Source: an uncultured Flavobacteriaceae bacterium (GTDB lineage: Bacteria > Bacteroidota > Bacteroidia > Flavobacteriales > Flavobacteriaceae). From it: a stretch of 64,000 bases of DNA. The stretch spans positions 18,107 to 82,106 of the forward strand of contig CANLWN010000009.1 in assembly GCA_947494825.1 (NCBI GenBank), given 5' to 3'. Of this stretch, positions 34,868-43,111 are shown piece after piece. Below the pieces are notes generated by a model. That model did not search any database, was not told where the DNA came from, and saw only the letters and a list, made by a program, of their open reading frames with translations. The position numbers and the translations under genes were made by a program. Within the stretch, counting starts at the first letter, position 1, and every line of letters starts with the position of its first letter.

Positions 34868-34896
34868 CCCTGACGGTAGTACCGTCAGGGTTTTTT
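34868..34896 (+). terminator. strong intrinsic terminator, possibly bidirectional
   Basis: CCCTGACGGT (34868-34877), loop AGT, ACCGTCAGGG (34881-34890), then six T. A perfect 10-bp stem 33 bp after the DUF1573 stop; it also lies two bases beyond the stop of the convergent PDZ-protease gene. Confidence 0.9.
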
Positions 34897-34897
34897 A

Positions 34898-36274
34898 TTA
34901 AAAAAGTTTTTTTAGGACAAAAGTAAAAAGCATATCCCTGTTGTAACGTTCTATAAGCAGCCGTATGCGTTTCCCCTCCTTATCGTTCAACATTTTTATG
35001 ATTTCCTGTAGCTTATAGTGGTAGATCCGCCTTCCGTTGACCGCTAGGATAATATCACCTTCCTGGAGGCCAGCAAGTGCCGCTGGACTACCTGCCCTAA
35101 TCCCTGAAACCACGATTTCGGGCACTAGGCTAAGTCGGGTTCGATTCTCTAACAATATAGAGACATTTCCCAAGGAAGGGCCCTCACGTCTAAAGGAGAC
35201 CCCATTGTTATTGGAAAGCCGCTCCGAAATATAACGTACCCCGTTGTGCTGCAGTTCTATACCACTAAGGTTGTAATGAAAGGGTTCATTGAAGTTCAGG
35301 TTCTTACGCAAAGTGACCTTGCCGTTTGGATAATCAAAAATAATGTTGAACCGTTTGAGGACCTCGCCTCCCACACTACCATTTCGGTTACCCAGGTTTT
35401 TAATCGAATTAAAGGATTGCATATCCGGAAAGGCCGCTTTGGCATCACGTAGGGCATAGGTCCCAATTTTGATGCTGTTCACCATGGTACGTCTTCCGAA
35501 AATATCCCCGTTTAAACCCCTGCCGAGAAAATCCTCATAGTTTTTTTCTGGGATATCCAGGCCTTTTTCCTGATTTTCGAACAGCCAGATGGCATCGCTA
35601 CTTCCCGTATCGACCAGTAGTTTGACGGGCACATCGCTGTTATCCGGCATCAACACCTGTCCGTCTATATACGCTTTGTTGCGACTAATGGTCAAAGGAA
35701 AGGTCTCGCTCCGCCTATTTTTCTTATAGGAATAGGTCTCGGGATTATAGAATTTGATGACCTTGGAGTTATAGTTAATGTCCACCACGAAATCACGGAA
35801 AAGATCATACCCGATGATGCCATGGATCGGCATGCCCAGGGAAGGCGAAAAATTAAGGTCTTTGTCCAATACTACATATAACAATTGATCAAAGTTCCTA
35901 ATGTCGCCCAGTTTGAAAATGTTTTCCTTTGAGCTGAGCGCTTTAATGGGATCACCGTCGCCCAATCCCTTGATGGTAATCTCCGAAACTTTGTTGATCT
36001 GGATCGAATCTTGATCCGATAGGTTAAAAAGAATGGGCTTACTCACCCCTGAATCCAAAATAAAGGAAAGTTTTGCCCCGTTCACTTCCAAGGGAATAAT
36101 AATGAGGTTATTGATGAGTTTAAAGCGTACTTTCTCGAACTCCTGTCCCTTGGGCAAAGTAAATGTCTGAGCGCTGCCCATAAAGGGGAAGCACAGTACA
36201 AATAGGGCAATATAGGGTAGTAGTTTGCGCAATTCGCTTGTTTTTAACAGATTATCTCTCTTAAATATAAACAT
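34898..36274 (-). CDS. retropepsin-like aspartyl protease with C-terminal PDZ domain
   Basis: About 458 residues from MFIFKRDNLLKTS. An N-terminal signal segment (LLPYIALFVLCFPFMGSAQ) exports it. Two aspartyl-protease-like lobes follow: FILDSGVSKPI (about residue 75) and LLVDTGSSDAIWLF (about 220), the second with a classical DTG-S. A PDZ domain (AGSPAALAGLQEGDIILAVNGR) occupies about 385-458. This resembles the flavobacterial clan AA proteases with a DSG variant in the first lobe. Substrates are unknown; periplasmic processing is likely. An ATG 10 codons upstream (36304) is possible. Confidence 0.85.
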   Translation of the reverse strand: MFIFKRDNLLKTSELRKLLPYIALFVLCFPFMGSAQTFTLPKGQEFEKVRFKLINNLIIIPLEVNGAKLSFILDSGVSKPILFNLSDQDSIQINKVSEITIKGLGDGDPIKALSSKENIFKLGDIRNFDQLLYVVLDKDLNFSPSLGMPIHGIIGYDLFRDFVVDINYNSKVIKFYNPETYSYKKNRRSETFPLTISRNKAYIDGQVLMPDNSDVPVKLLVDTGSSDAIWLFENQEKGLDIPEKNYEDFLGRGLNGDIFGRRTMVNSIKIGTYALRDAKAAFPDMQSFNSIKNLGNRNGSVGGEVLKRFNIIFDYPNGKVTLRKNLNFNEPFHYNLSGIELQHNGVRYISERLSNNNGVSFRREGPSLGNVSILLENRTRLSLVPEIVVSGIRAGSPAALAGLQEGDIILAVNGRRIYHYKLQEIIKMLNDKEGKRIRLLIERYNRDMLFTFVLKKLF

Positions 36275-36385
36275 ATTATTGGTTAATTTAGTATAGTTTA
36301 ACAAATTATAAAGAGAGAATTAAAAGCTCGTGGCTATTGTTTTGTCCGCTATGATTTCCCATTTTTGCTGAAAATTAAAGATGCC

Positions 36386-37576
36386 ATGCCATCCATATCA
36401 AGGAAGGGGCAATTAATGCCCGAATCACCTATTAGAAAACTGGTTCCCTATGCCGAACAGGCAAAAAAGGACGGTATTAACGTAATTCACCTCAACATCG
36501 GCCAGCCCGACATTAAGACCCCACAAGTGGCCTTGGACGCGGTAAAGAACAATACGCTGGATATTGTGGCCTACAGCAGGACCGAAGGTTCCGAGGCATA
36601 TCGCAAAAAAATAGCCGGTTACTATGCCAAAAACGACATTGATGTAATCGCCGAGGACATTATAGTGACCACAGGGGGGTCCGAAGCACTGGCTTTTGCC
36701 ATGGGCAGCATCGCAGATACCGATGATGAGATCATTATCCCCGAACCCTTTTACGCCAATTACAATGGTTTTGCCACGGCGGCCGGTGTAAAAGTAGTTC
36801 CCGTGGTATCCAGCATTGCCAATAATTTTGCCTTGCCCCCTATAGAGGCCTTCGAAAAATTGATCAGTCCACGGACCAGGGCTATATTGATCTGTAATCC
36901 CGGGAATCCTACAGGTTACCTGTACAGCAGGGAAGAAATACAGAAATTGGCCCGCATCGTAAAAAAGCACGACTTATTTCTGGTTGCCGATGAGGTTTAC
37001 CGGGAATTTACCTATGATGGGAAAAAACACTACTCCATTTTACAGGAGCCCGGCTTGGAACAGCATGCCATGATCGTGGATTCGGTTTCCAAAAGGTATA
37101 GCATGTGCGGTGCGCGTATCGGGTTTTTGGTCTCAAAGAACAAGGATCTTATTAAAACGGCCTTAAAGTTTGCCCAAGCGCGTTTGTCGCCTCCCACCTA
37201 TGCCCAGATAGCCAGTGAAGCGGCTTTGGAAACCCCACAGAGCTATTTTGATGCGGTTATTGAAGAATATGTGGAACGAAGAAATATACTGATTGCCGAA
37301 CTGCAAAAAATTGAGGGCATTACCATTGCCAGGCCGCAGGGCGCTTTTTACTGCATTGCGGAACTTCCGGTTGAGGATGCGGATGATTTTGCCCAATGGC
37401 TTTTAGAGGATTTCAATCTTGATGGTGACACGGTCATGGTGGCCCCCGCCGCCGGGTTCTATGCCACGGAAGGCTTAGGGAAAAATCAAATCAGGATTGC
37501 TTACGTCCTGGATAAGAAAAACCTAAAACGAGCCGTGGAAGTTCTTGGGGCAGCCCTAAAACGTTATGGTCATTAA
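36386..37576 (+). CDS. PLP-dependent aminotransferase, class I/II
   Basis: A 396-residue aspartate-aminotransferase-fold enzyme. INVIHLNIGQPDIKTP, IVTTGGSEALAFAMGSIAD, ICNPGNPTGYLYS, and the PLP lysine in VDSVSKRYSMCGARIGFL are all in place. The amino acid specificity cannot be fixed; relatives are annotated as aspartate or broad-range aminotransferases. The open frame extends to a TTG at 36365; relatives start at MPxISxKG, hence the ATG at 36386. Its stop codon overlaps the murB start by one base. Confidence 0.93.
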   Translation: MPSISRKGQLMPESPIRKLVPYAEQAKKDGINVIHLNIGQPDIKTPQVALDAVKNNTLDIVAYSRTEGSEAYRKKIAGYYAKNDIDVIAEDIIVTTGGSEALAFAMGSIADTDDEIIIPEPFYANYNGFATAAGVKVVPVVSSIANNFALPPIEAFEKLISPRTRAILICNPGNPTGYLYSREEIQKLARIVKKHDLFLVADEVYREFTYDGKKHYSILQEPGLEQHAMIVDSVSKRYSMCGARIGFLVSKNKDLIKTALKFAQARLSPPTYAQIASEAALETPQSYFDAVIEEYVERRNILIAELQKIEGITIARPQGAFYCIAELPVEDADDFAQWLLEDFNLDGDTVMVAPAAGFYATEGLGKNQIRIAYVLDKKNLKRAVEVLGAALKRYGH

Positions 37577-38592
37577 TGGAAATCCTGCAGCACATATCCC
37601 TTAAAGAATACAACAGCTTCGGTATTTCGGCCAAGGCCGATTATTTTCTGGAAATTAATAACGAGGAAGCGCTGCGTGAAGCCCTTCAGTTGCGCGATCA
37701 CCCTGAAAAGTTCATCATAAGCGGTGGAAGCAATATGCTTATAGTCAATGATATAAAAGCACTGGTATTGCATATCAACATCAAGGGAATTGAGATTGTC
37801 GAGGAAGATGAAGACCACGTTATCCTTAAAGTCATGGCTGGGGAAAATTGGCATCAAATGGTGTTGTGGACGCTTGAAAGAGGTTACGGGGGACTTGAAA
37901 ATTTATCGCTCATTCCGGGAAGCGCAGGTACCGCCCCTATTCAGAATATCGGTGCATATGGCGTGGAACTAAAGGACAGCTTTGAAAGTTGTACGGCCAT
38001 GGAAATTGCGAACCAGGAACTAAAGCAATTTTCCAAGGAAGCCTGTCGGTTTGGATACCGTGATTCCTTTTTTAAAAATGAGGGCAAGGGGAAGTACATT
38101 ATTACCTCACTATGCCTTAAATTGACCAAAAGAAACCATAAGCTCAACACCACCTACGGTGCCATAGAGGCCGAACTCCAAAAAAAGGGAATAACACATC
38201 CAACCATAAATGAAGTTTCCCAGGCGGTCATAAGCATTCGAAAAAGCAAACTTCCAGACCCCAAGGAATTGGGGAACAGTGGCAGTTTTTTTAAAAATCC
38301 GGTACTCGACAAATCTGAGTTCGACCGTTTTCACCAACGCTATGCGGATGCTCCCTATTATAAAGTTTCCGAAGACACCTATAAAGTTCCAGCTGGATGG
38401 TTGATCGAACAATGTGGCTTTAAGGGAAAACGCTATGGCGATGCCGGTGTGCACAAGCGCCAAGCGCTGGTTTTGGTCAATTATGGGAGCGCCAGTGGTA
38501 AGGAAATCATGGATTTGGCCGATAAAATTCAGAAAAGCGTTTTGGACAAGTTCAACATTCGTATCTTGCCAGAGGTCAACATCATAAAATAA
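37576..38592 (+). CDS. murB: UDP-N-acetylenolpyruvoylglucosamine reductase
   Basis: A 338-residue FAD enzyme producing UDP-N-acetylmuramate for peptidoglycan. Motifs: NSFGISAKADYFLEI, the FAD-binding ISGGSNMLIV, LENLSLIPGSAGTAPIQNIG, FGYRDSFFK, and LGNSGSFFKNP with the catalytic Ser. The length and domain order match type I (E. coli-like) MurB, with PAGWLIEQCGFKGKRYGDAG in the third domain. Its ATG overlaps the aminotransferase stop (TAATG). Confidence 0.96.
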   Translation: MEILQHISLKEYNSFGISAKADYFLEINNEEALREALQLRDHPEKFIISGGSNMLIVNDIKALVLHINIKGIEIVEEDEDHVILKVMAGENWHQMVLWTLERGYGGLENLSLIPGSAGTAPIQNIGAYGVELKDSFESCTAMEIANQELKQFSKEACRFGYRDSFFKNEGKGKYIITSLCLKLTKRNHKLNTTYGAIEAELQKKGITHPTINEVSQAVISIRKSKLPDPKELGNSGSFFKNPVLDKSEFDRFHQRYADAPYYKVSEDTYKVPAGWLIEQCGFKGKRYGDAGVHKRQALVLVNYGSASGKEIMDLADKIQKSVLDKFNIRILPEVNIIK

Positions 38593-38644
38593 CCCCTGAA
38601 GAAAGATTCTACAGGGGCTATACCAAACCAAACTAACCAAAAAC

Positions 38645-38673
38645 TAAATGTACAATAACCAGTTGTACATTTA
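38645..38673. promoter_or_regulatory. 11-bp inverted repeat upstream of the ECF sigma operon
   Basis: TAAATGTACAA (38645-38655), spacer TAACCAG, TTGTACATTTA (38663-38673): a perfect 11-bp inverted repeat without a U-tract. It lies 53 bp after murB and about 127 bp before the sigma-factor start. Operator or leader element. Confidence 0.5.
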
Positions 38674-38690
38674 TCTAATTAAATATTGAG

Positions 38691-38730
38691 ATAACGCTTA
38701 ATAACAATCAATTTTATATTTTAGCGTTAT
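38691..38730. promoter_or_regulatory. second inverted repeat upstream of the ECF sigma operon
   Basis: ATAACGCT (38691-38698) and AGCGTTAT (38723-38730), perfect 8-bp arms with a 24-bp AT-rich spacer. It follows the first repeat by 17 bp and ends about 70 bp before the sigma-factor ATG. Confidence 0.4.
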
Positions 38731-38799
38731 TCTATATACGGTTTAAGTGAAGCATTTGGATGCTAGCTTGACATATTTTTTTGGCCCGCAAATCGGCTT

Positions 38800-39366
38800 A
38801 TGAGCACACTACTTGAAAAACATATTGTTGAACTCCTTGAGGAAAGGAACGAAAAGGCCATTTCACTGCTCTACGAGCACTATGGGGACACCCTATATGG
38901 GGTGGCACACAAGGTACTTCGCGACGAGGAACTGGCGCAGGACGTATTGCAGGAAAGTTTCGTTAAGATCTGGAAAAAATCGGACTCCTATGACTCTACC
39001 AAGGCCAAGTTGTTCACTTGGCTTTTCAGGATCACCAGAAATACCGCTATAGATAAACTTAGAAGTACCAACACGAAAACGGATCGGGAAATCCAAATGG
39101 ACGTTTCTGACGTATATAATTTAGGCGTTGACAGTATTAGGCCCGAGTTTATGGACGTTCGGGAAAATCTGGACAAGATCGAATCCAAGTATCAAATTGT
39201 GCTCGAAGCCCTTTTTTTTCAGGGTATGACACAACAAGAAGCCAGTGAAGAACTGGATATTCCCTTGGGGACCATCAAATCCAGGTTGAAGATCGGTCTA
39301 AGGGAATTAAGGAAAATTTACGGCACCTCGATGCTGTTGATGCTTTTAATACCATTGTTATCATGA
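38800..39366 (+). CDS. ECF-type RNA polymerase sigma factor
   Basis: A 188-residue sigma-70-family factor with region 2 (RDEELAQDVLQESFVKIWKK, LFTWLFRITRNTAIDKLRS) and region 4 (GMTQQEASEELDIPLGTIKS followed by RLKIGLRELRK). There is no region 1.1 or 3, as expected for ECF factors. The next gene, overlapping by four bases (ATGA), encodes its probable anti-sigma factor. In Bacteroidota such pairs often control envelope or light/oxidative stress genes; the regulon is not evident here. Confidence 0.93.
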   Translation: MSTLLEKHIVELLEERNEKAISLLYEHYGDTLYGVAHKVLRDEELAQDVLQESFVKIWKKSDSYDSTKAKLFTWLFRITRNTAIDKLRSTNTKTDREIQMDVSDVYNLGVDSIRPEFMDVRENLDKIESKYQIVLEALFFQGMTQQEASEELDIPLGTIKSRLKIGLRELRKIYGTSMLLMLLIPLLS

Positions 39367-40121
39367 AAGAAAAAATACGCATATTTTTAGATACGGATCT
39401 ACTTGAAAAGTATTTGTTGGGGACCACCTCGAGCGAAGAGACTTTGCAGGTAGAACGCTATATTGCCATGTATCCCGAGGTACGGGACACCTATGACGAA
39501 CTGCAGGAAAACCTGGAGACCTTCGCCAAAATGCACGCCATTAAGGCGCCAGAAGGCCTAAAGGATAGAATTTTGAAACGCATAAAAGCGGAAAACAGCG
39601 GCAGGAGAAGATTCTTGCGTTACGCGATTGCCGCTAGTTTTGTTGCCTTTATTTTCGCTGGAGCGTCCTATTTCTTCTGGAACCAAAACCAAAACCTAGT
39701 GGAGGAAAACACCATTGTTTCCAATAAGATCAAGGATTTGGAGCAGGATATGAGAGAGCGCTTGGAAGATGTGAGGAACCAGTTCATTGTACTGAACAAT
39801 CCACAGACCAAGAAGTATACGGTAATGGGCAACAAAAAGGCACGTGACTTAAAGGCCGTGGCTTATATCAACCCTGTTAAAAAACTTTCTTACATCAATG
39901 TCAGTAAGTTACCCAATCTTCCCGAGGACCAATGCTACCAGATGTGGGCAGAGGTCAATGGGGAAATGGTAAATCTTGGTATCATTACCGAGGCGGACAA
40001 TACGGAAAAACTGTTGGCACTACCTTATGCGGAAAATGCCATAAGTTATATTACCATAGAGCCCAAAGGGGGTAACGAAACCCCCACTGTGGCGAACATT
40101 GTGGCCAATATCGCATATTGA
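39363..40121 (+). CDS. membrane anti-sigma factor (RskA-like)
   Basis: A 252-residue single-pass membrane protein. The cytoplasmic N-terminal ~75 residues (LLEKYLLGTTSSEETLQVER, an anti-sigma-domain helix pattern) would hold the sigma factor. A transmembrane helix follows (FLRYAIAASFVAFIFAGASY, about 83-105), then a coiled-coil stretch, then a periplasmic C-terminal domain of the anti-sigma-K type (LPEDQCYQMWAEVNGEMVNL, SYITIEPKGGNETPT). The zinc-binding HxxxCxxC motif of ZAS anti-sigmas is absent. ATGA overlap with the sigma gene. Confidence 0.9.
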   Translation: MKEKIRIFLDTDLLEKYLLGTTSSEETLQVERYIAMYPEVRDTYDELQENLETFAKMHAIKAPEGLKDRILKRIKAENSGRRRFLRYAIAASFVAFIFAGASYFFWNQNQNLVEENTIVSNKIKDLEQDMRERLEDVRNQFIVLNNPQTKKYTVMGNKKARDLKAVAYINPVKKLSYINVSKLPNLPEDQCYQMWAEVNGEMVNLGIITEADNTEKLLALPYAENAISYITIEPKGGNETPTVANIVANIAY

Positions 40122-40175
40122 GTCCCAGTTTCTTAAAGGAACCCTAAATACCCTGATACAAGGACGATATTTTCG

Positions 40176-40183
40176 TATCTTTG
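40176..40183 (+). promoter_or_regulatory. -7 element of the small Cys-rich membrane protein gene
   Basis: TATCTTTG, an exact TAnnTTTG match 15 bases before the ATG at 40199. No clear -33 TTG. Confidence 0.45.
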
Positions 40184-40198
40184 CGCAAACCTTGTACT

Positions 40199-40408
40199 AT
40201 GAAATTAGTTCTGCTGACCATTGGTCTTCTAGCCTTGGCCTTTTCCGGTATCGCCATAAAACTCTGGGCCAAAAAAGACGGTAAATTTTCAGGCACCTGC
40301 GCCAGTCAGAATCCGTTTCTGAACAAGGAGGGGGAAGCCTGCGGCTATTGCGGAAAACTTCCCGATGAGCAGGATTGCAAAAGAGAAACCGTCGGGGAAA
40401 TTCAATAG
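40199..40408 (+). CDS. small membrane protein with C-terminal Cys cluster
   Basis: 69 residues from MKLVLLTIGLLALAFSGIAI, a single N-terminal hydrophobic helix (signal anchor), followed by a short basic stretch and a domain with four Cys: GTCASQN, then EACGYCGKLPDEQDC. The CxxC plus two outer Cys could bind a metal or form disulfides. Similar 60-70-residue proteins are widespread in Flavobacteriaceae without a known function. The six upstream codons in frame overlap the -7 element, so the ATG at 40199 is preferred. Confidence 0.8.
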   Translation: MKLVLLTIGLLALAFSGIAIKLWAKKDGKFSGTCASQNPFLNKEGEACGYCGKLPDEQDCKRETVGEIQ

Positions 40409-40449
40409 GCCAAAAGCACATTGCCGCTTCCGCATAAACTACACCTCAC

Positions 40450-41016
40450 TTGGGCAAAACCGAAGAAACGCTTAAAAATACGATCGAAAAGGCCAAAAAG
40501 GGCAATCAAATTGCATTTAGCACCCTTTTGGATACCTTTTGGAACGATGTCTACGGATTTCAGCTCATACGGACCAAAAACGAGAACGACGCCGAAGACA
40601 TTACCATTCAGACATTTTCCAGGGCCTTTGACAAGATCGATTCCTATGATGCCTCCTACGAATTCAAGACCTGGTTGATCACCATTTCCAAAAATTTACA
40701 TGTGGATCTTATCCGGAAAAGAAGGAGAAATGTCCTTGAAAGTACGGAAAGTGGCAACCATGATGCCATTAAAAAAGTTTTGGACGATACCCCTTCTGCC
40801 GAGGACCAATTGATTACCGAACAGAATTTGGCAACGCTCTTGCAGCACATAAAGGAGTTAAAGCCCCACTATCAAAAAGTCATTAATCTCCGGTATTTTA
40901 ATGAACTGAGCTATGCAGACATTGCGTTACAACTGAATGAGCCCGTGAACAATGTAAAAGTGAAGCTCCTAAGGGCGAAAAAGCTCCTGGCCGAAGTCAT
41001 AAAAAGCAAGGCCTGA
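40450..41016 (+). CDS. second ECF-type sigma factor, TTG start
   Basis: A 188-residue sigma-70-family protein with region 2 (NDAEDITIQTFSRAFDKID, FKTWLITISKNLHVDLIRKR) and region 4 (LRYFNELSYADIALQLNEPV, NNVKVKLLRAKKLLAEV). No ATG is available upstream before the in-frame stop at 40435, and TTG at 40450 aligns with the MGKTEE start of relatives, so TTG initiation is likely. There is no anti-sigma gene next to it. It is unrelated in sequence detail to the first sigma factor 1.6 kb upstream; LRYFNELSYADIA suggests a constitutively free ECF factor. Confidence 0.9.
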   Translation: MGKTEETLKNTIEKAKKGNQIAFSTLLDTFWNDVYGFQLIRTKNENDAEDITIQTFSRAFDKIDSYDASYEFKTWLITISKNLHVDLIRKRRRNVLESTESGNHDAIKKVLDDTPSAEDQLITEQNLATLLQHIKELKPHYQKVINLRYFNELSYADIALQLNEPVNNVKVKLLRAKKLLAEVIKSKA

Positions 41017-41127
41017 CATCCAGTGGCCCTCGACATCGAATTGTTTTTGGAACATCCGGGGGGAATCGGGCCAAGGCATTTTGTTTTCGTTGCCCGCCCA
41101 AAATTAGCCAGGTCGCTACATTGTGCA

Positions 41128-41161
41128 TTGCCATAAATCCCCCATTTAGTTCGTATATTTG
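41128..41161 (+). promoter_or_regulatory. lipA promoter
   Basis: TTG (41128-41130), 23-bp spacer, TATATTTG (41154-41161), 14 bases before the lipA ATG. Confidence 0.5.
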
Positions 41162-41175
41162 TATAAAAATAACGC

Positions 41176-42051
41176 ATGAGCACAGAAACCCTGGAAAGTG
41201 TCGTCCCGCCCAAAGGAAAACCCAAATGGTTACGGGTAAAACTGCCTACCGGTAAAAAATATACCCAACTTCGAGGGTTGGTAGACAAATACGATTTGCA
41301 CACCATATGTACTTCGGGGAGCTGTCCGAATATGGGGGAATGCTGGGGTGAGGGTACGGCCACTTTTATGATCCTAGGAAATATTTGTACCCGTTCCTGT
41401 GGTTTTTGCGGTGTAAAAACCGGACGCCCGGAAGAAGTGGATTGGGAAGAACCCGAAAAGGTGGCGCGTTCCATAAAAATAATGGGGATCAAACATGCGG
41501 TGGTCACGTCCGTGGATCGGGATGACCTAAAGGACATGGGTTCCATAATTTGGGCAGAAACCGTAAAGGCCATTAGACGTATGAACCCCCAGACCACCCT
41601 GGAAACATTGATTCCTGATTTTCAAGGCATCCATACCCATTTGGACCGAATTATTACCGTAGCACCAGAAGTGGTATCGCATAACATGGAAACCGTAAAA
41701 CGACTCACCAGGGAAGTGCGGATACAGGCAAAGTACGACCGCAGCCTGGAAGTGCTGAGCTATCTGAGAAAAAATGGGGTAAACCGTACAAAATCTGGCA
41801 TTATGCTTGGCCTGGGCGAGCAGGAAGGAGAGGTAATCCAAACGCTGGAAGATCTTAGGGACGCCCACGTGGATGTGGTTACGATAGGGCAATACCTGCA
41901 ACCTTCCAAAAAGCACCTGCCCGTAAAGGAGTTTATTCTCCCCGAACAGTTTAAGAAATATGAGGAAATAGGATTAAAAATGGGCTTTAGACATGTGGAA
42001 AGCGGCGCACTGGTACGTTCTTCCTACAAAGCCCACAAACATATAAATTAG
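41176..42051 (+). CDS. lipA: lipoyl synthase
   Basis: A 291-residue radical-SAM enzyme inserting two sulfurs into protein-bound octanoyl groups to make lipoyl cofactors. Both iron-sulfur sites are complete: the auxiliary cluster motif [13 protein letters not shown] and the radical-[27 protein letters not shown] and the C-terminal RSSYKAHKH with the Ser ligand of the auxiliary cluster are also present. Expressed from its own promoter and followed by a hairpin. Confidence 0.97.
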   Translation: MSTETLESVVPPKGKPKWLRVKLPTGKKYTQLRGLVDKYDLHTICTSGSCPNMGECWGEGTATFMILGNICTRSCGFCGVKTGRPEEVDWEEPEKVARSIKIMGIKHAVVTSVDRDDLKDMGSIIWAETVKAIRRMNPQTTLETLIPDFQGIHTHLDRIITVAPEVVSHNMETVKRLTREVRIQAKYDRSLEVLSYLRKNGVNRTKSGIMLGLGEQEGEVIQTLEDLRDAHVDVVTIGQYLQPSKKHLPVKEFILPEQFKKYEEIGLKMGFRHVESGALVRSSYKAHKHIN

Positions 42052-42072
42052 CGGACGCATTGTAGTATGAAC

Positions 42073-42096
42073 TCCCGCCTAGGCGGGATTTTTTTT
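42073..42096 (+). terminator. intrinsic-terminator-like hairpin abutting the gap start codon
   Basis: TCCCGCCTAGGCGGGA (42073-42088) is a perfect palindrome that folds into a GC-rich stem with almost no loop, followed by eight T. It ends lipA transcripts in principle, but the T-run stops only four bases before the ATG of gap. Confidence 0.75.
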
Positions 42097-42100
42097 CTGT

Positions 42101-43111
42101 ATGAAGGAAATTAGAATTGGAATCAATGGTTTTGGCAGAATAGGCAGGACCTTTTTTAGATTGGCACAAAAGCATCCACATTTAAAGGTGGTGGCAATAA
42201 ATGATTTGGCCGATGCGCTTACCCTGTCGCATTTATTGAAATACGACAGCATGCACGGTATTTTTGACGGGGAGATCTCACATTCGGAACAACATATCCA
42301 GGTAAACGGCTCTGAAGTGGCCATGCTCAATGGATGCTCCCCCGCGGAAATTGATTGGGCGGCCCATCAGGTAGACCTAGTCATTGAGGCATCGGGCAAG
42401 TTTAAGACCCGCGAGCTACTGGAGCCCCACCTTTCCAACGGGGCTAAAAAGGTAATTTTAACGGTACCCCCGGCCGAAGATGATATAAAAATGGTTGTTT
42501 ACGGCGTTAATGAACACATTTTGGAAAAAGGGGATGCCATTATCTCCAATGCCTCCTGTACCACGAACAACGCCGCTCCCATGATCAAAGTGATGCAGGA
42601 ACTTTGTGGTATTGAACAGGCCTATATCACAACGGTACATTCCTATACCACCGATCAAAGCCTGCACGATCAACCCCATAAGGACTTGAGAAGGGCCCGG
42701 GCCGCCTCTCAGAGTATAGTACCCACCACTACGGGCGCCGCTAAGGCGCTGACCAAAATTTTTCCAGATCTGGCACAGGTCATTGGTGGTTGTGGCATAC
42801 GTGTACCCGTTCCCAATGGGTCGCTGACCGATATTACCCTAAATGTTAAAAAGGAGACCTCCATTCAAGAAATTAATGATACATTTAATGAAATTTCGCG
42901 AAATGAGCTAAAAAACATACTTTTCTATACGAAAGATCCTATAGTTTCCATAGATATAAACAATAGTTGTTACTCTTGTACGTTTGATTCTCAGATGACT
43001 TCCGTTGTAGGAAAAATGGTGAAGATCATTGGATGGTATGACAATGAGACAGGATATAGCAGTAGAATTATAGACCTTATCAACTTATTGATAAAGAACA
43101 GATACTTTTGA
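42101..43111 (+). CDS. gap: glyceraldehyde-3-phosphate dehydrogenase, type I
   Basis: A 336-residue NAD-type GAPDH of glycolysis/gluconeogenesis. Rossmann motif INGFGRIGRTFFRLA, catalytic Cys in SNASCTTNN, substrate loop TTTGAAKAL, and the C-terminal WYDNETGYSSR. The usual second Cys of the motif (SCTTNC) is Asn here, a position not needed for catalysis. MKEIRIGINGFGRIGR at the start leaves no room for a later start codon, so a terminator-like hairpin truly abuts the ATG. The following kinase gene overlaps its stop. Confidence 0.96.
   Translation: MKEIRIGINGFGRIGRTFFRLAQKHPHLKVVAINDLADALTLSHLLKYDSMHGIFDGEISHSEQHIQVNGSEVAMLNGCSPAEIDWAAHQVDLVIEASGKFKTRELLEPHLSNGAKKVILTVPPAEDDIKMVVYGVNEHILEKGDAIISNASCTTNNAAPMIKVMQELCGIEQAYITTVHSYTTDQSLHDQPHKDLRRARAASQSIVPTTTGAAKALTKIFPDLAQVIGGCGIRVPVPNGSLTDITLNVKKETSIQEINDTFNEISRNELKNILFYTKDPIVSIDINNSCYSCTFDSQMTSVVGKMVKIIGWYDNETGYSSRIIDLINLLIKNRYF

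Noticed and set aside
38593..38617. Hairpin CCCCTG...CAGGGG after murB
   Set aside because: Only a 6-bp stem with a 13-base loop and no U-tract; too weak to call a terminator.
42548..42580. GAPDH active-site motif SCTTNN instead of SCTTNC
   Set aside because: The catalytic Cys is intact; the second Cys is not essential and varies among GAPDH enzymes, so this is not a sign of inactivation.
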